Origin: Anisus vortex
Lineage: Eukaryota > Mollusca > Gastropoda > Planorbidae
Assembly (NCBI GenBank): GCA_949126835.1
Contig: OX421509.1
Coordinates: forward strand, 14,663,279-14,727,278
Direction of reading: 5' to 3'
Length of the DNA stretch: 64,000 nt
Made by a program: the position numbers and the translations under genes
Shown here: positions 40,258-52,600 of the stretch, in pieces
Position numbering within the stretch: position 1 is the stretch's first letter
Layout: each line of letters begins with the position of its first letter
The notes under the pieces: generated by a model
Told to the model about the DNA's origin: nothing
What the model saw: only the letters and a program-made list of their open reading frames with translations
The model's database searches: none

Positions 40258-40436
40258 TAAAACGGTCAACTGATATTATCTAAGAAAGTCATATTTATAT
40301 ATATATACACCGGTATATTGAAAACAGAATGACTGAGAATGGTGAGTTCTTTAGATGACCTAGTTTTATTTTTTAGAACAGCATTTCATAATACCAGGCC
40401 ACAGAAACAAAATTACTGTATCGCTAAACAAAGATG

Positions 40437-40670
40437 GGACATGTGGCAGTGTGTTCGGCTAGCATACCGAAGGTCCTGGGTTCGAATCCTGGTGAAGGCC
40501 AGGATTTCTTTCACGGGTCTGGGGGGTTGTCACTGAGTCTACCCGGCTCTCAATACTCAATGGGTACATGACTGTAGTTGCGGCTGGGCATTGCGTGGTA
40601 AACTCTCCTGGTATGCCGTGGCCATTGAAACTGGTGAACGCTGCTTCACCGGCTTAAGGTGAACAAAGAT
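40437..40670 (+). mobile_element. tRNA-derived SINE (family 1)
   Basis: Head ATGTGGCAGTGTGTTCGGC, B box GGGTTCGAATCC near 40479, body TACCCGGCTCTCAATACTCA and GGTATGCCGTGGCC, tail CTGGTGAACGCTGCTTCACC. Plus orientation. Confidence 0.82.
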
Positions 40671-43545
40671 GAACAATTTCAAACCTGGACTGTTGCGATG
40701 TACAAGCAATATTGCCTGCCAGTGAGAAAACAGTTGAGTTGAAATACAACGCATGGGATTTTCACCAGTTGGTATTTTTTTGTGTGACACATTCAGTTAT
40801 GATCCCTCCCCCCTCCAAGCATCCATACCTTTTATAATAAATTATACTCTCCCCTCTTTACCACAGCTTATTCACAAAAATTATGTAGAAATGTTTACAT
40901 TTTTTCTTATATATGTGAGGCAATAAACATAAAAGTCTAAAAAAAAAATAATTTGTGAAATAGAAAACTGTTTTATAATTATATATAGGTCATGTTTAGT
41001 TTATATAGGCTGGTGATTTTTTAAAGAAAGGACCAAAATTAACTTGTATAGATCACTACATGAAAAAATATTTTCATTATTAATATGTAATGAAAGAAAT
41101 AAGACAAGACACACTGCCGCTCAGCCACCATTCCCCCAGTTATGTTGTACTTAGAGAGTATCGCATACCGTGTGTGTCCCCCTAATGTTTTATACGATTC
41201 GCGAATATAAGAGAATTTTAATATTTAGTAGGTCTACAATGGGGTATACCACCAGACATAATGACCCACGAAGAACTCCCCCCCCCCCCTTTACCAGAGC
41301 AGAAATTATGGGATGCAGGATGAGAGAGAAGGAGAAATGACAACTGACATGCGCACTGGTGACATACTTGACCCTTCCCACCCCCAATTTCGGATGACAG
41401 GAGGATGTTAAAATTTAAAGGCACCATCAGTCCACACGCATGCAGACAGCCCGCCTCACACACTCCGCCCAGACGCAACCTCACAGACCACTCGAGACCA
41501 CCCACAACAGATAACATCAAGTGCTCGTTATTAATTGGATAACACATAGTCATACAGTAATAGATAATGTTAATTATATAATTGTAATTTAATAATTTAA
41601 ATTGATTAGTAAGTGAACATAAAATAATTCATAAATAATAAAGAGTTAGGAAATAATTTAAAAGAGATACGTAACTTTAGACTAATGAATAGTTTTTATG
41701 AAAGTGTTGACTTGAAAATATTAAAATGATTAAAGAAGAGGGTAGTTGTTAAAAGTGTAGAAATAAATATATCACAATAACTCATACTGACCTGATAGAA
41801 CAAATAAAATGACATGACATTAAATAATATATTATCAGTTCTCTCATTTGAGAACCATCAATCGTTAGGTTTGCACTGGGTGAAGCAACGGTCGCCAGAT
41901 TCGGTGCGGTCGTCGTGATTGTGTAGCCAAGACAATGCCCCCAAACATTTTTCTCTTGCTAATGCCTTAGTATGTCAATGAATCCGCGGATTCAAAAAAG
42001 GAATGGGAGGATGGCTTAGCAAGATACTGTTTATCTGAGGGTCCAGATAGTCCCATAAAGTATTTATAGACATACATTATGCAGAAATTGAAAACATCAT
42101 TTGATAAACAACAGATATGTAGTTTATGAGGAAAACAAACATGTCATGGTAAGATGGTCATAGAAATGATTAGTTGATTTTTTTCAGTGTTATTGGTCAA
42201 AAGGTGAAAGGTCACTGATTATAAACTGTCTTTATAAAAGGAAAAACAAATTTGACCGTGAATACAATTATACAAATTTCATTTAGGCTGTGAACAGCTG
42301 CTCAAAATTGTGTAATAAGGTAATCATTGTATCTTTAAAAAAATACACACACAATTTACACACACACAACTATTTAGCATTCCTTAAGTTTGTGGAAATT
42401 TTCCATGGATGTTAAGGGAAAAAAATATTTACAAAATTGCCTAATAGTTTCACTCAAATGAAATAAGGTAGAAAAAAGCTTGCTTTTATACTTTTATTTT
42501 TTACAAGGGTTTTGAAAAATGGTTCAAATAGGGCTTGAAGTTTATATAAAAAAAAGTTTTTAATTAGAAATCTTGTCAGTTGTGAATATTCGCTGAGTCC
42601 CATCAGAACATGCATATTCTAGAAGGCCTATATGTCTAAGTAACCATAAAAAAGGAAACATTTTCAACACAACCAATGAAAGAAAATATCCACACTGATA
42701 TAAGAAATGATGTGCATAAAAAAAAATATTAATTTATGTGACACTATAATGCTTAGAGTTAACGCCTGCTTGCATTATAACATTCTGAGTAATGTCAGTG
42801 CCTAATAAATTGTTTTATGTTATAGTTATAGTCTAGCGTACAGCCAAGAGTTTCTACACCTTTTGTTCATCCCATGTTCAAGCAGCCAGAAATAAGTAAT
42901 TACTATAATACTTCAAAATTTTAACACTTCCACACCAAGTCCCAAAGTTTTACATTGAACCAATATCAATCTACACCTACTCTATCTGCTCTAGTTCATT
43001 ATTACATAATTTGCTTTCATTAAACATTCTGTTTTTTTAATTTACATTGCAAAACCGTTTTCCTTTTATCACAATATTTATTTATAAATGAACTATTCAT
43101 TTCACTAATACTCCAACTAATACTAAAAAAAAAATATTTTTCTTAATATCATTTCAGTGTACTGAAATGAATCTCAATATTTTTTTTCAAAGTGAAATTG
43201 AAAATCTTAAACATTTTTAATGTTAAATAAATTAATAAAAAAAATTGGATTTAAAAAACAAAAAACAAAAGCTAGTCACAAAAAAAAAGGAATATAAATG
43301 TTTATAATAATGTTTATATTAATGTAGTTTAAAAGCTCACACCTTTCTTGTTCTCTGACATAGTTGAAAAAACAAACCATACATTGGAAACAGTGAATTA
43401 TATGCTAATGTAGTTGTGACTCAGCAGCCATTCATGTTCCTAGAATTGAATGTGAGGCACACAGGCTGAGCGAATATTTTGGGACACACAGACAAATAAT
43501 GTGTCTAAAAACCTGGAGCGCAACCACGTGTTCAATGTGCGTGTG
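40671..43545. other. Intergenic and probable 3' UTR of the guanylate cyclase gene (minus)
   Basis: No coding sequence recognised. A weak SINE-1 fragment is at 41866-41945 (GGTGAAGCAACGGTCGCCAG). Sequence just below 43546 is the likely 3' UTR of the minus-strand guanylate cyclase; TTTATT (AATAAA on the minus strand) occurs near 43077 but cannot be proven to be the signal. Confidence 0.45.
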
Positions 43546-43677
43546 TTAATGACCCGAAGCAGAGGCGTTCTGAGATTCAGGGGCGTTCGGGGATGGCTCG
43601 TTGCAGCCGTGCTGGCGGATGTTGTACTGGGAGTCCTTCTCCCCTAGCAGCCAGTATGTAGTGATGGCGCCTTTTCC
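43546..43677 (-). CDS. Guanylate cyclase terminal exon (with stop)
   Basis: 43 codons plus TAA; acceptor ctctccgcag. [20 protein letters not shown] then a divergent hydrophilic tail. TYWLLGE is the conserved end of the cyclase domain. Confidence 0.93.
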   Translation of the reverse strand, partial: GKGAITTYWLLGEKDSQYNIRQHGCNEPSPNAPESQNASASGH

Positions 43678-46600
43678 CTGCGGAGAGAAACAAAAATTAG
43701 TCAAGCTTCACTGAGCTGGACTCAAGCTGTAAGACCTAGGACTGGTAACGCTAGGACTGAAAATTGTAAAAGCTTAGAAAATGAATTTTTAAAAATCTAA
43801 ACAATTCTCTATACCTTCATCTCCACTGCACCTCTCATTTCAAGATGGAATGTTCCAAAAGTATCCAGGATCTCTTTTGTTGCAGGACTGACGTGGATAC
43901 GTAGAGCTGGTGAAAAGAAAAGTTTGTGCAAAGAAAGCTTACACAGGGGGTAACAATCAGGCACTATGTAATAATACTGGAGACCCAGACATTGATATCA
44001 ATGGCTTTCAAACCTTCTTACTTCTAGCTTTAGTTTTAGACATACATTTTAAAATGTTATGTTTTTAAAAATGTTTTTAACATAATTTAATTAGTGTTGT
44101 GCTCTTCATCAAACTATTGAAAATTAAAAATAGTTTAGTAAAATAAAACAACCATTCATGACAATTGTGAAACCAAATCAATAGCAATAGTTAGCTGCCA
44201 AATCCTTGAAAGAAATTGGAATTGGATAGGCCACACTATCAGGGCAAGTTGTGAAAACTATATGTGACTAACTTATGATACGCAAATACAAAGTAGGTTT
44301 AAGCTGAGGAAATGAACGTGAAAATGTAAATACACTAGCCAAGAAATAATGTACATACGCATGCCGTTGGACTCCATCCTGGACGAAGTGTTCACCGTGT
44401 CACCAAAGAGACAGTAGCGAGGCATCTTTAACCCAACCACTCCGGCACACACGGGACCTGGGAAGAGTTAAGTATGATTTCCTCAAAGGCCTCAAACAAA
44501 ATTGCTACTTCATTTTAAAGAAAAGTTATATTCATAAACAAATCAATATAAAAATAATAATGTTGATTCCTATATTTGTTTAGCCTAATTACAAATCTTC
44601 AACATGAATGTAAAGTCAGTGCTTGTCTATGGGTCAGAGATCTGGAAAGTCACCAACACTCTGAACCTGTGTCAACGACTGCCTCCGCAACATACTAAAA
44701 AATTTGGTGGACAGAAAAGGTCAATAACACAGACTTTTGGCGGCAAACAAACCTGGACCTCCTTGAGCAGCATACTGCCAGGTAAAAGTGGCAGTGGATT
44801 GGGCACACCCTACAAAAATCCCACAAGGACATCCCCTGACAGGCTTTGCAATGGAACCTCCAGGGGAAGAGACGGGTTGGTCACCCGAAGACCACCTGGA
44901 GATGATCCGACGAGGATGAAATGAAAAGCTGCAACCTTTCATTGGGTGAACTAAAAGAGGCTGCCCAGAATCGAGTACCGTGGCGAGCTGGTGTAGAGGC
45001 CCTATGTTCCACGGGGCCCTATGTTCCACGGGGCCCTATGTTCCACAAGGAACTAAACAACTAAGTAGGCTAAGCAATATACCCGGCATTTGTTTTCAGA
45101 CATAAGACTAGGCATTTATTTGATTTTGATATAAAAAGAAGCAGGAAATTTGGTGTCCAGTTTTCAATACATTCTGTATGTGTTGACTAAAATCAAATAA
45201 TGTAACAAAAGTTATAGGCTAAGGGTATAACCCAGCAGGGCATATGCCCCCCACATCCTCCAGACTCCCTCCTCTTTCCCAAAACAAAAATATGAATTTT
45301 AAATATTTCTTTTAGAAATTCAAATTTTTACTAAAAACAGAGCAATCATGACTAAACTCTAGGCAGTGTTGCTACTCACCACTGTGTATTCCAATCATGA
45401 CTAAACTCTAGGCAGTGTTGCTACTCACCACTGTGTATTCCAATCCTGAGTTTCAGCTGGTCCCCAGGCCTGTGCCGGATCTTGAACTTGAACACGTTAT
45501 GCAGCAAGGCCAAGGACATCCTTGCTATCTCCCGGGCATGGAGGTTCCCATTTTTGACAGGAAGGCCAGAGACGACCATGTAGGCATCACCTATAGTCTC
45601 CACCTACATAATAAATTATACAAACCCCACAAATTTTACAATTTATATGCCTTAAATGTTTTATTTTGCATTCAAAACTTTTGAAAATCTCTTATAACTA
45701 TTTTCGGGATTATTTCCCCTTGTAAAATCAACAAACTATAAACTGATTTGGTTAGGTGTGTGAGTGATCAGGGATGAAAATTGGATTGTGTAATTTGTAG
45801 CTGGATAGAAGGATGGGAAGTGGGTCGTTTAGTTCAGCTGTCCAAAAAGGTTGCTGGCTACCACAAACAAACAAGGGCAAACTTAATATAAAGTTAACGA
45901 TTATAATTTTCTAACTTATCTACACTTACTATTATGCCCATGTATGGTTAAAATATGGAACAAAAAAAATAATTTCCGTACATTTGAAAAACAAGAAATA
46001 TATTCACCTTGTAAACATCAAAGCTTTCCAGAATAGAATCAAAGCAGGTGTATAAATCATTCAGCAAATCAACAACCTGGGCAACGAGATAAACATAGAT
46101 TCAAGCTTATTCAGTAAACGTAATTAAATAGAAAATATTTGTTATGACACAAACGTATACACGCCCACTCATTCAACAGGTTAAAGACTGGTGAAGAGGC
46201 CATGATAATTACCTTTTGTTTGTTGACAAACAATAAGGCCCAAGTTTATGAGTAGGCCTACAAGTGTGGTTGATGATATGTTCAGTATTAATTAAAAAGA
46301 AAAGCAAACTGGAAAAAGACATCTAACAGCTGATGCCTCACCTGCATAGGTGAACTCTCTGCAGACATGGCTGTGAACCCACAGATGTCACTAAAGTAGA
46401 TGGTAACACCATCGTACCATTCAGCTGATACAGTTTCACCACGTATCAACTGGGACGCCACAAACCTGAAAACAAAATACCAGAAATCTTTATTTCACTC
46501 AGTCCATTGATTCTAACTTTTCTCTTAATGATAAATGCTTACCAATGCTTTTATTTAGACTAAATCAAAACCATTATATTGCATTTAAAGATATATCTCT

Positions 46601-49600
46601 TAGCCTTAGCCAGAATTGTCATTATTTGGCCTAATAACACATAAAGTCTCCATTGAAAGGTAAGAATTTTGCTACTTTTCATCAAGTCAATCTATATGCC
46701 AAAGTCAACATAGTGCCTATATTTAACGTCTCTTACCATATCCTAAATTAAATTAAAATATTTTGCAACTAATGCAAGACAAGTTATACAACATGGAATT
46801 GTTTGCCCAGCGAGCACACCACATGGAATCAATGGGGAAAAAAAATATTTTTAACCATGTTTTTTTCCCAGTCAATATGACGTGTTATGCCGGCTGGGTT
46901 GTAAGACATTGGAGTAATATTATCAATGCAATACACATCTGTTTCATTTACTGACCAATAAAAAACATTTCTCACCTAGGTAGCATGTTGTAGAGGAGTT
47001 CCTCTGCCTTCTTCTTCTCCTGGAGGTAATCAGATGTCCTCTCTTCTACCAGGGCCTCCAGGTTGTTGGCATACTGCTCCATCCGAGACAGGAGGTTGTC
47101 CAGTATGTCCCCTTTGTCACCATCCCTGCCGCAGACAAAATGAAACCCCACAATGAAATCTCATGCAAGATTTAATAAAATAAAGTACACTTCGGATCAA
47201 ACTGATCATAGGGCTGGTGAAGCAGCGTTAACCAGTTTCTGTGGCCATGACATACTAGGGGATGTGTGGCCAGCACAATGCCCAGCTGCCTTTACTTGAG
47301 CCCAACTAATACCAGGTACCCGTTAGAGCTGGGTAGACTCCTAGCCTCCACCAGGATTCAAACCCAGAACCTTCAGATCACCAGTAGAACCCACTGCCAC
47401 TCAGCCACCATGCCCAAACAAAATATCTACTGAGAGTTCCGGTTGGTCTCGCGGTTAATACTCCAGACTATAAACTGCACAACCCAAATTTTAATCCTGC
47501 TGTCATCCATGTCACCCTGAGGAGGTTTGAGCAATGGACAAAGGCTAATCATCTTCCTTCTAGAGAAATGTCTGAACGTTGTGCAAACTAAGACTCTACT
47601 TTATAAGTAAGTATCCGTTATAAGTTGATTGTATTTTATTGTTTCTCAGGTTTAAATTGTTTCAAACAACACTAATTGTCTTTGTTGGGAAAATGTAATG
47701 TCCAAGACGTTGACTCACTTGTTTAACTTTTTAATGTGTGTCCTCAGCTGCTGAAAGTCTGGCCTTTCTGCTGGATCTTCAGACCAACAGTGTCTTATGA
47801 CCACCGCTAGCTCATCACTCGGGCAGTCAAATTCCTCAAGAGTTGGTCGGAAATAGGGCTTCACGCCGACCTTCAATTTCTCGATGATTTCTGACGATAA
47901 CAACAATGCACATTTACACACAAAAAAGAAAATTGTAGAAAATGGAACAATACAATGATCAAGAGAGATTGCAAGTTGATGACATAATCTTGCTTTAAAG
48001 GTCACAAATATGCCTCAACAATTAGTTGGTCTAATTAAAATGCTAAATAAAATGAACATGAGCAAGATGGCACTCAGCATGCTAAATGTAGCACGCAAAT
48101 CATAATGGACATAATTATATTTTATTCTAAATCATAATGGACATAATTATATTTTCTTCTATCTTCTTTTGTTATCTTATATATTACAGACGCTTCTTTT
48201 ATACAGAAGGACATTGTGTCCTACGTTTATCCATAGTTTGAGTCAATTATATTCAAGCTAGAAGTAAGTTTAAAACAGTTTAGTCTAGAGAAATAGGTTT
48301 TTGATACCATTGGGTGAAAGGTCAAGGTTACGCAAATGAAACACTCCCGATCGGTATACAATTTCCTGGCAGATGACAGCGAAACTGTAAACATCTGATT
48401 TCTGAGTCCCTCCGGCAGGAGGACAGCTCATTCTGAGTAGCTCAGGGGCCGTCCATAGTTGACCTGCAAGAAAATAAAAGCACCAAAATTAAAACATTTA
48501 ATTTTGAACATTAAATGTTTAGAAGTCATGTTTGACAACGGCCGTTGAAACAAAACCAGTCAATTTCATTGGCTCTTAGAGGGAATCATGGGGTCAGCAA
48601 AATGCTCAACGGCCGCTAACTTTCCCAAAGGATGTTTTGGAACTCAATAGATCTAAATATATACACAAAGTGCACCTGAAGGTGAGAGCTAATTGCTGGT
48701 ATTACATAGCATTGAACTCCACACGTGATGATCCAGCACAGAAGTAATAGTTTGAATACACCACACTTCGTTCATGTTTGAATATTTGAATTTAAAAGAA
48801 TGTTTTTATTTTAGGGTTAACAATATTGCTAATAATAAAATAATTCATAGTAAAGTCCAAAGACAAATGTTAACTTTTATTTTAAAATCTTGACCCCTAG
48901 TTAACGAGCAACAAAAAAAACAAAACCGAAATCCTTCCTTCCGGATATCCCCTAAAATGTTGTTCCTTAGTAGGCTATAATAAGGCCTATATATACTATA
49001 TATTATTATTATAGGCCAGATCTAGATAGCCAAATTTTGAAACACCATTTTTGCTGTTTATAAATGTTATCAGTAATTAAAACACCATTGTTGCTGCTTA
49101 CATATTTAAAATATAACCCATTTATTGTTGTCTACACTTCTACTCTACACTCTACACATACGTAATTTAAACACTTAGGGCCTACAGTCTACAGACTACA
49201 GATATGTGTAACAACATTGACATCATTGTTGCTGCTTAGACTATAGGGGCCTACTGATAATACTGTAACTAGCCCTATAGATTTAGATATGCAATAAAAG
49301 AGACACCATTTGTCTTATTTCTATACAGACTTTTCCCCCCAGACTTACTTCTGTGTCTGGCATAGACATCCTCCTCCAGCTCTTCCTCTTTGTCTCGGAA
49401 GTAATGCAGACCGAAGTCTGTGATCTTGACCACGAACCTACTGTCCACAACACAGTTACTGGACTTGAGATGACCATGACTTTTGATCTCAGTGCTATGT
49501 AGATAGGACATTCCCTAGAATAATAATATAGGAGCGTAAATATTGTAAATAGCTTCATTCACCAAGTTAGAAAATAAGTGATGTTCAAACAAGATGAAGT

Positions 49601-52600
49601 TCTTAGTATTGTATAAACATACACATTTAAACAGATTACACTGAACACGGACATCTTGTTAGTTAACAGTATGCCAGTTTTTTTAGCATCTGAATTCTCA
49701 ACCGCCAGAAAAGAACACTGATGTGAGATTAAAATTAAGCCACACATATGTAAACAAACAAAAAAATCGCTAATTTAAAATTAATGTCTGAAAATGTCTC
49801 TTGTTAGCATTTTATTCAAAAGTAATTATAAATCTCCTTTTTAAGTTAACATTAAGTATAGTCTATAAGTTTAAAGAAATGATCGTTTGTCTTCGGTATA
49901 AACGTAACGTTCTTTCTGTCTTTAATGTTAAAGATTAAAATCTTTAAGCTGAAGTGCACAGAATATCACGAAAACTTTACCGAATGAGCGCTCTTAAATT
50001 TCTCATATTCTGAATTATTTCTAAAATAGATATAACCACTTCTTTACTTTTTTACTTTGATGTGCTATTTTGTAACAATGTTCTAACTTGTAACAATGTT
50101 CTATCTTGTAACAATGTTCTATCTTGTAACAATGTTCTATCTTGTAACAATGTTCTATCTTGTAACAATGTTCTATCTTGTAACAATATTAGTATGGGCT
50201 GTTGTCTATGGGTGTTGATTCTTTTTAAAAGCATTCACCCGAATGTGAAGTCAATTGAAGAAAATTGTCTATCAATAGAAAACAATCTTTAATTATAAAA
50301 TAACAGAAATAAAGAGAAATAGATCTACGAGAGGATGAAATATTAACACGTCTGCTTCAGACTCAAGCTGCTAACACACTCCTTCTCGAACAAACACGAA
50401 TCCAGTCTAGCATATCATAACTTCCGACCAATGGGGGGTGGGGGGGGGGGGAGAGTTAGGGACAACTTACAAGATGACCCAGTGACCTCAGTCCACGCAG
50501 ACACAACAAACTTCAATGGACCGGTCACATCATGATCCAACGTAACAATATTCTATCTTAGAACTAAAGTTTCAAGCCATCAAACAAATAATATCGAGAA
50601 ATACGTAGTAGAATATAACAGCAACCTTTAAAGAACAAGACTGGGTCACAATATTCTCCTATGAGAAAAATAAAATAACCCACATAGTTGTATTATTTTG
50701 TCAGGATGGTTTAATAGTTCCATATTCAGTTGAAGCACGTCAACGTTAAAATTATAATTTATAAAGAATACTGTGTCCAGGACAATCTAGATTCTATTCA
50801 TTGACCTTTAATGCTACTTAAATTACAGAATATTTACATTGTTTATTTTTGTGTTTATTATAGTGTTCTCCAAACGGCTTATCAAATTTTTTCGACCATC
50901 GCAATTATTTATCTTATCTTGATGGTCTATGTCCACTTCCCATAACTATTTCTACCTCGGACAGACTTGAGCCACTGTAAATATTTGTCCTATTTTAAAA
51001 CTTGTTCTTTATACCCATCATGTCCTACTCATCGAGTTTATCCAGTTAATGATTTTCAAGAAATTAGGTGGTCGCTACCATTGTATTAATCTTTGGGTTT
51101 TTCTACATAAATACTTACCCAGATTTCCTCAATAAACATACACTATCTGTCAAACTATAACTATAACAATAACTACAACAAAACAATAATAACAAAAACA
51201 CAGCGGCAACCAAACAACAAACAACACCTGCAACAAAACAATAACAAATAAGAACATTGCTTATGCATCCAAATAACAATTGCAACAAGATTACAACATT
51301 ACAGAAGTGAAGCAGACAAAAGTCTTACTCTGACAATATCTTGCATGATGGAATACCGAAACATCCAATCTAATTTGATCTCTTCATTTTCCAACACATC
51401 CTACAGTAGAGACAAATGCTTCAGTTATTTATGCAGTAATTCAACAAAATTCACTTTAACTGGGCAATGTTCCGTACGAGATAAATATTACATAAAGGGA
51501 AAAAGAGCTAAATCCCTTGGTGTTTTGACGTCACAAGTGTAGAAATTTCCATTTTAAACTAGGTGTGGGAAATGTAATCGGATTTGGGCTGATAATGACA
51601 TCGCTTCCTGATAAATATTTATATTTTAGAAATTTCGTGAAGACCTGTCTCTTTTAATGATAGTAAAATGTAATAAATCTTCGTTTTTTTTTAAATCTAA
51701 CATTTATTATCATTAATTTTCACATATCTGGTTAACCATTACATAATAGGATCTTGTGTGGTCAGCACTATGTCAAGATGCCATTACTTTCTTCAAATGA
51801 TGTTATTTAACCATAAGAGCTTGGGAATTTTAGATACACTCTAAACAAACTGAGGTAAAGAATAGATAACCCGTTTCTAACCAGAGACCAGCTTAGAACA
51901 CTTTCTGTTAAGCCACCTTGAGCTGTGATCATTTACAATAAAGACAGAAACAACAGAGACAGACAGACAGACCTGCAGACTTCCTTTAGGACAATATTCT
52001 GTCAGTATACACTGGTTTGGTACATCGATGCAGACTCCGTGGAAGCGAACCAGGTGGTCGTTTTGTAGATCTTTCATCTGTGAAATTATATATTATAACA
52101 TTAAAGCAAAGAATGTTACATCATCGTTGGCGCCATAGTCCATACTCTCTGAACGTTACACGGTGACAATATTATATTGACCACATCACATCGTTCAGTA
52201 GGGAATATTTGTCATATCTATGCAGCATGGGAGATAGATCTCATATTATACAGAATAATAGCAACAAAAAAACTTGTGTGGGAATTCCCACATTTGGACT
52301 TTATATATGACGTCACATGCTAGAAGTTTCCATTCTTCTAAGTTCATTTCATTGGCCTATAAATAAGGCGATACAATATTTAGAGAGAAAGAAGGGGAGA
52401 GAGAGAGATAGAGAGGGCGGAGAGAGGGGAAGAGAGATGGAGAGAACGACAGTATGAGGGATATATAGTCTAGATCAGTGATGGCGAACCTTTTTGAGGC
52501 CGCGTGCCCAAAGTACAATACAAGACCAACTTATTTCTTTTAACGTGCCAACACAGCAATTAAAACCAAATAGCATAACTTGGCTGTTCCATTTTTGGTA

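Noticed and set aside
44721..45029. Minus-strand 102-codon frame inside the cyclase gene
   Set aside because: Antisense shadow of a plus-strand LINE fragment; not a cyclase exon (no fitting phase or similarity).
50052..50234. Frames with LLQDRT or CNNVLS repeats
   Set aside because: Arise from the strict 18-bp tandem repeat.
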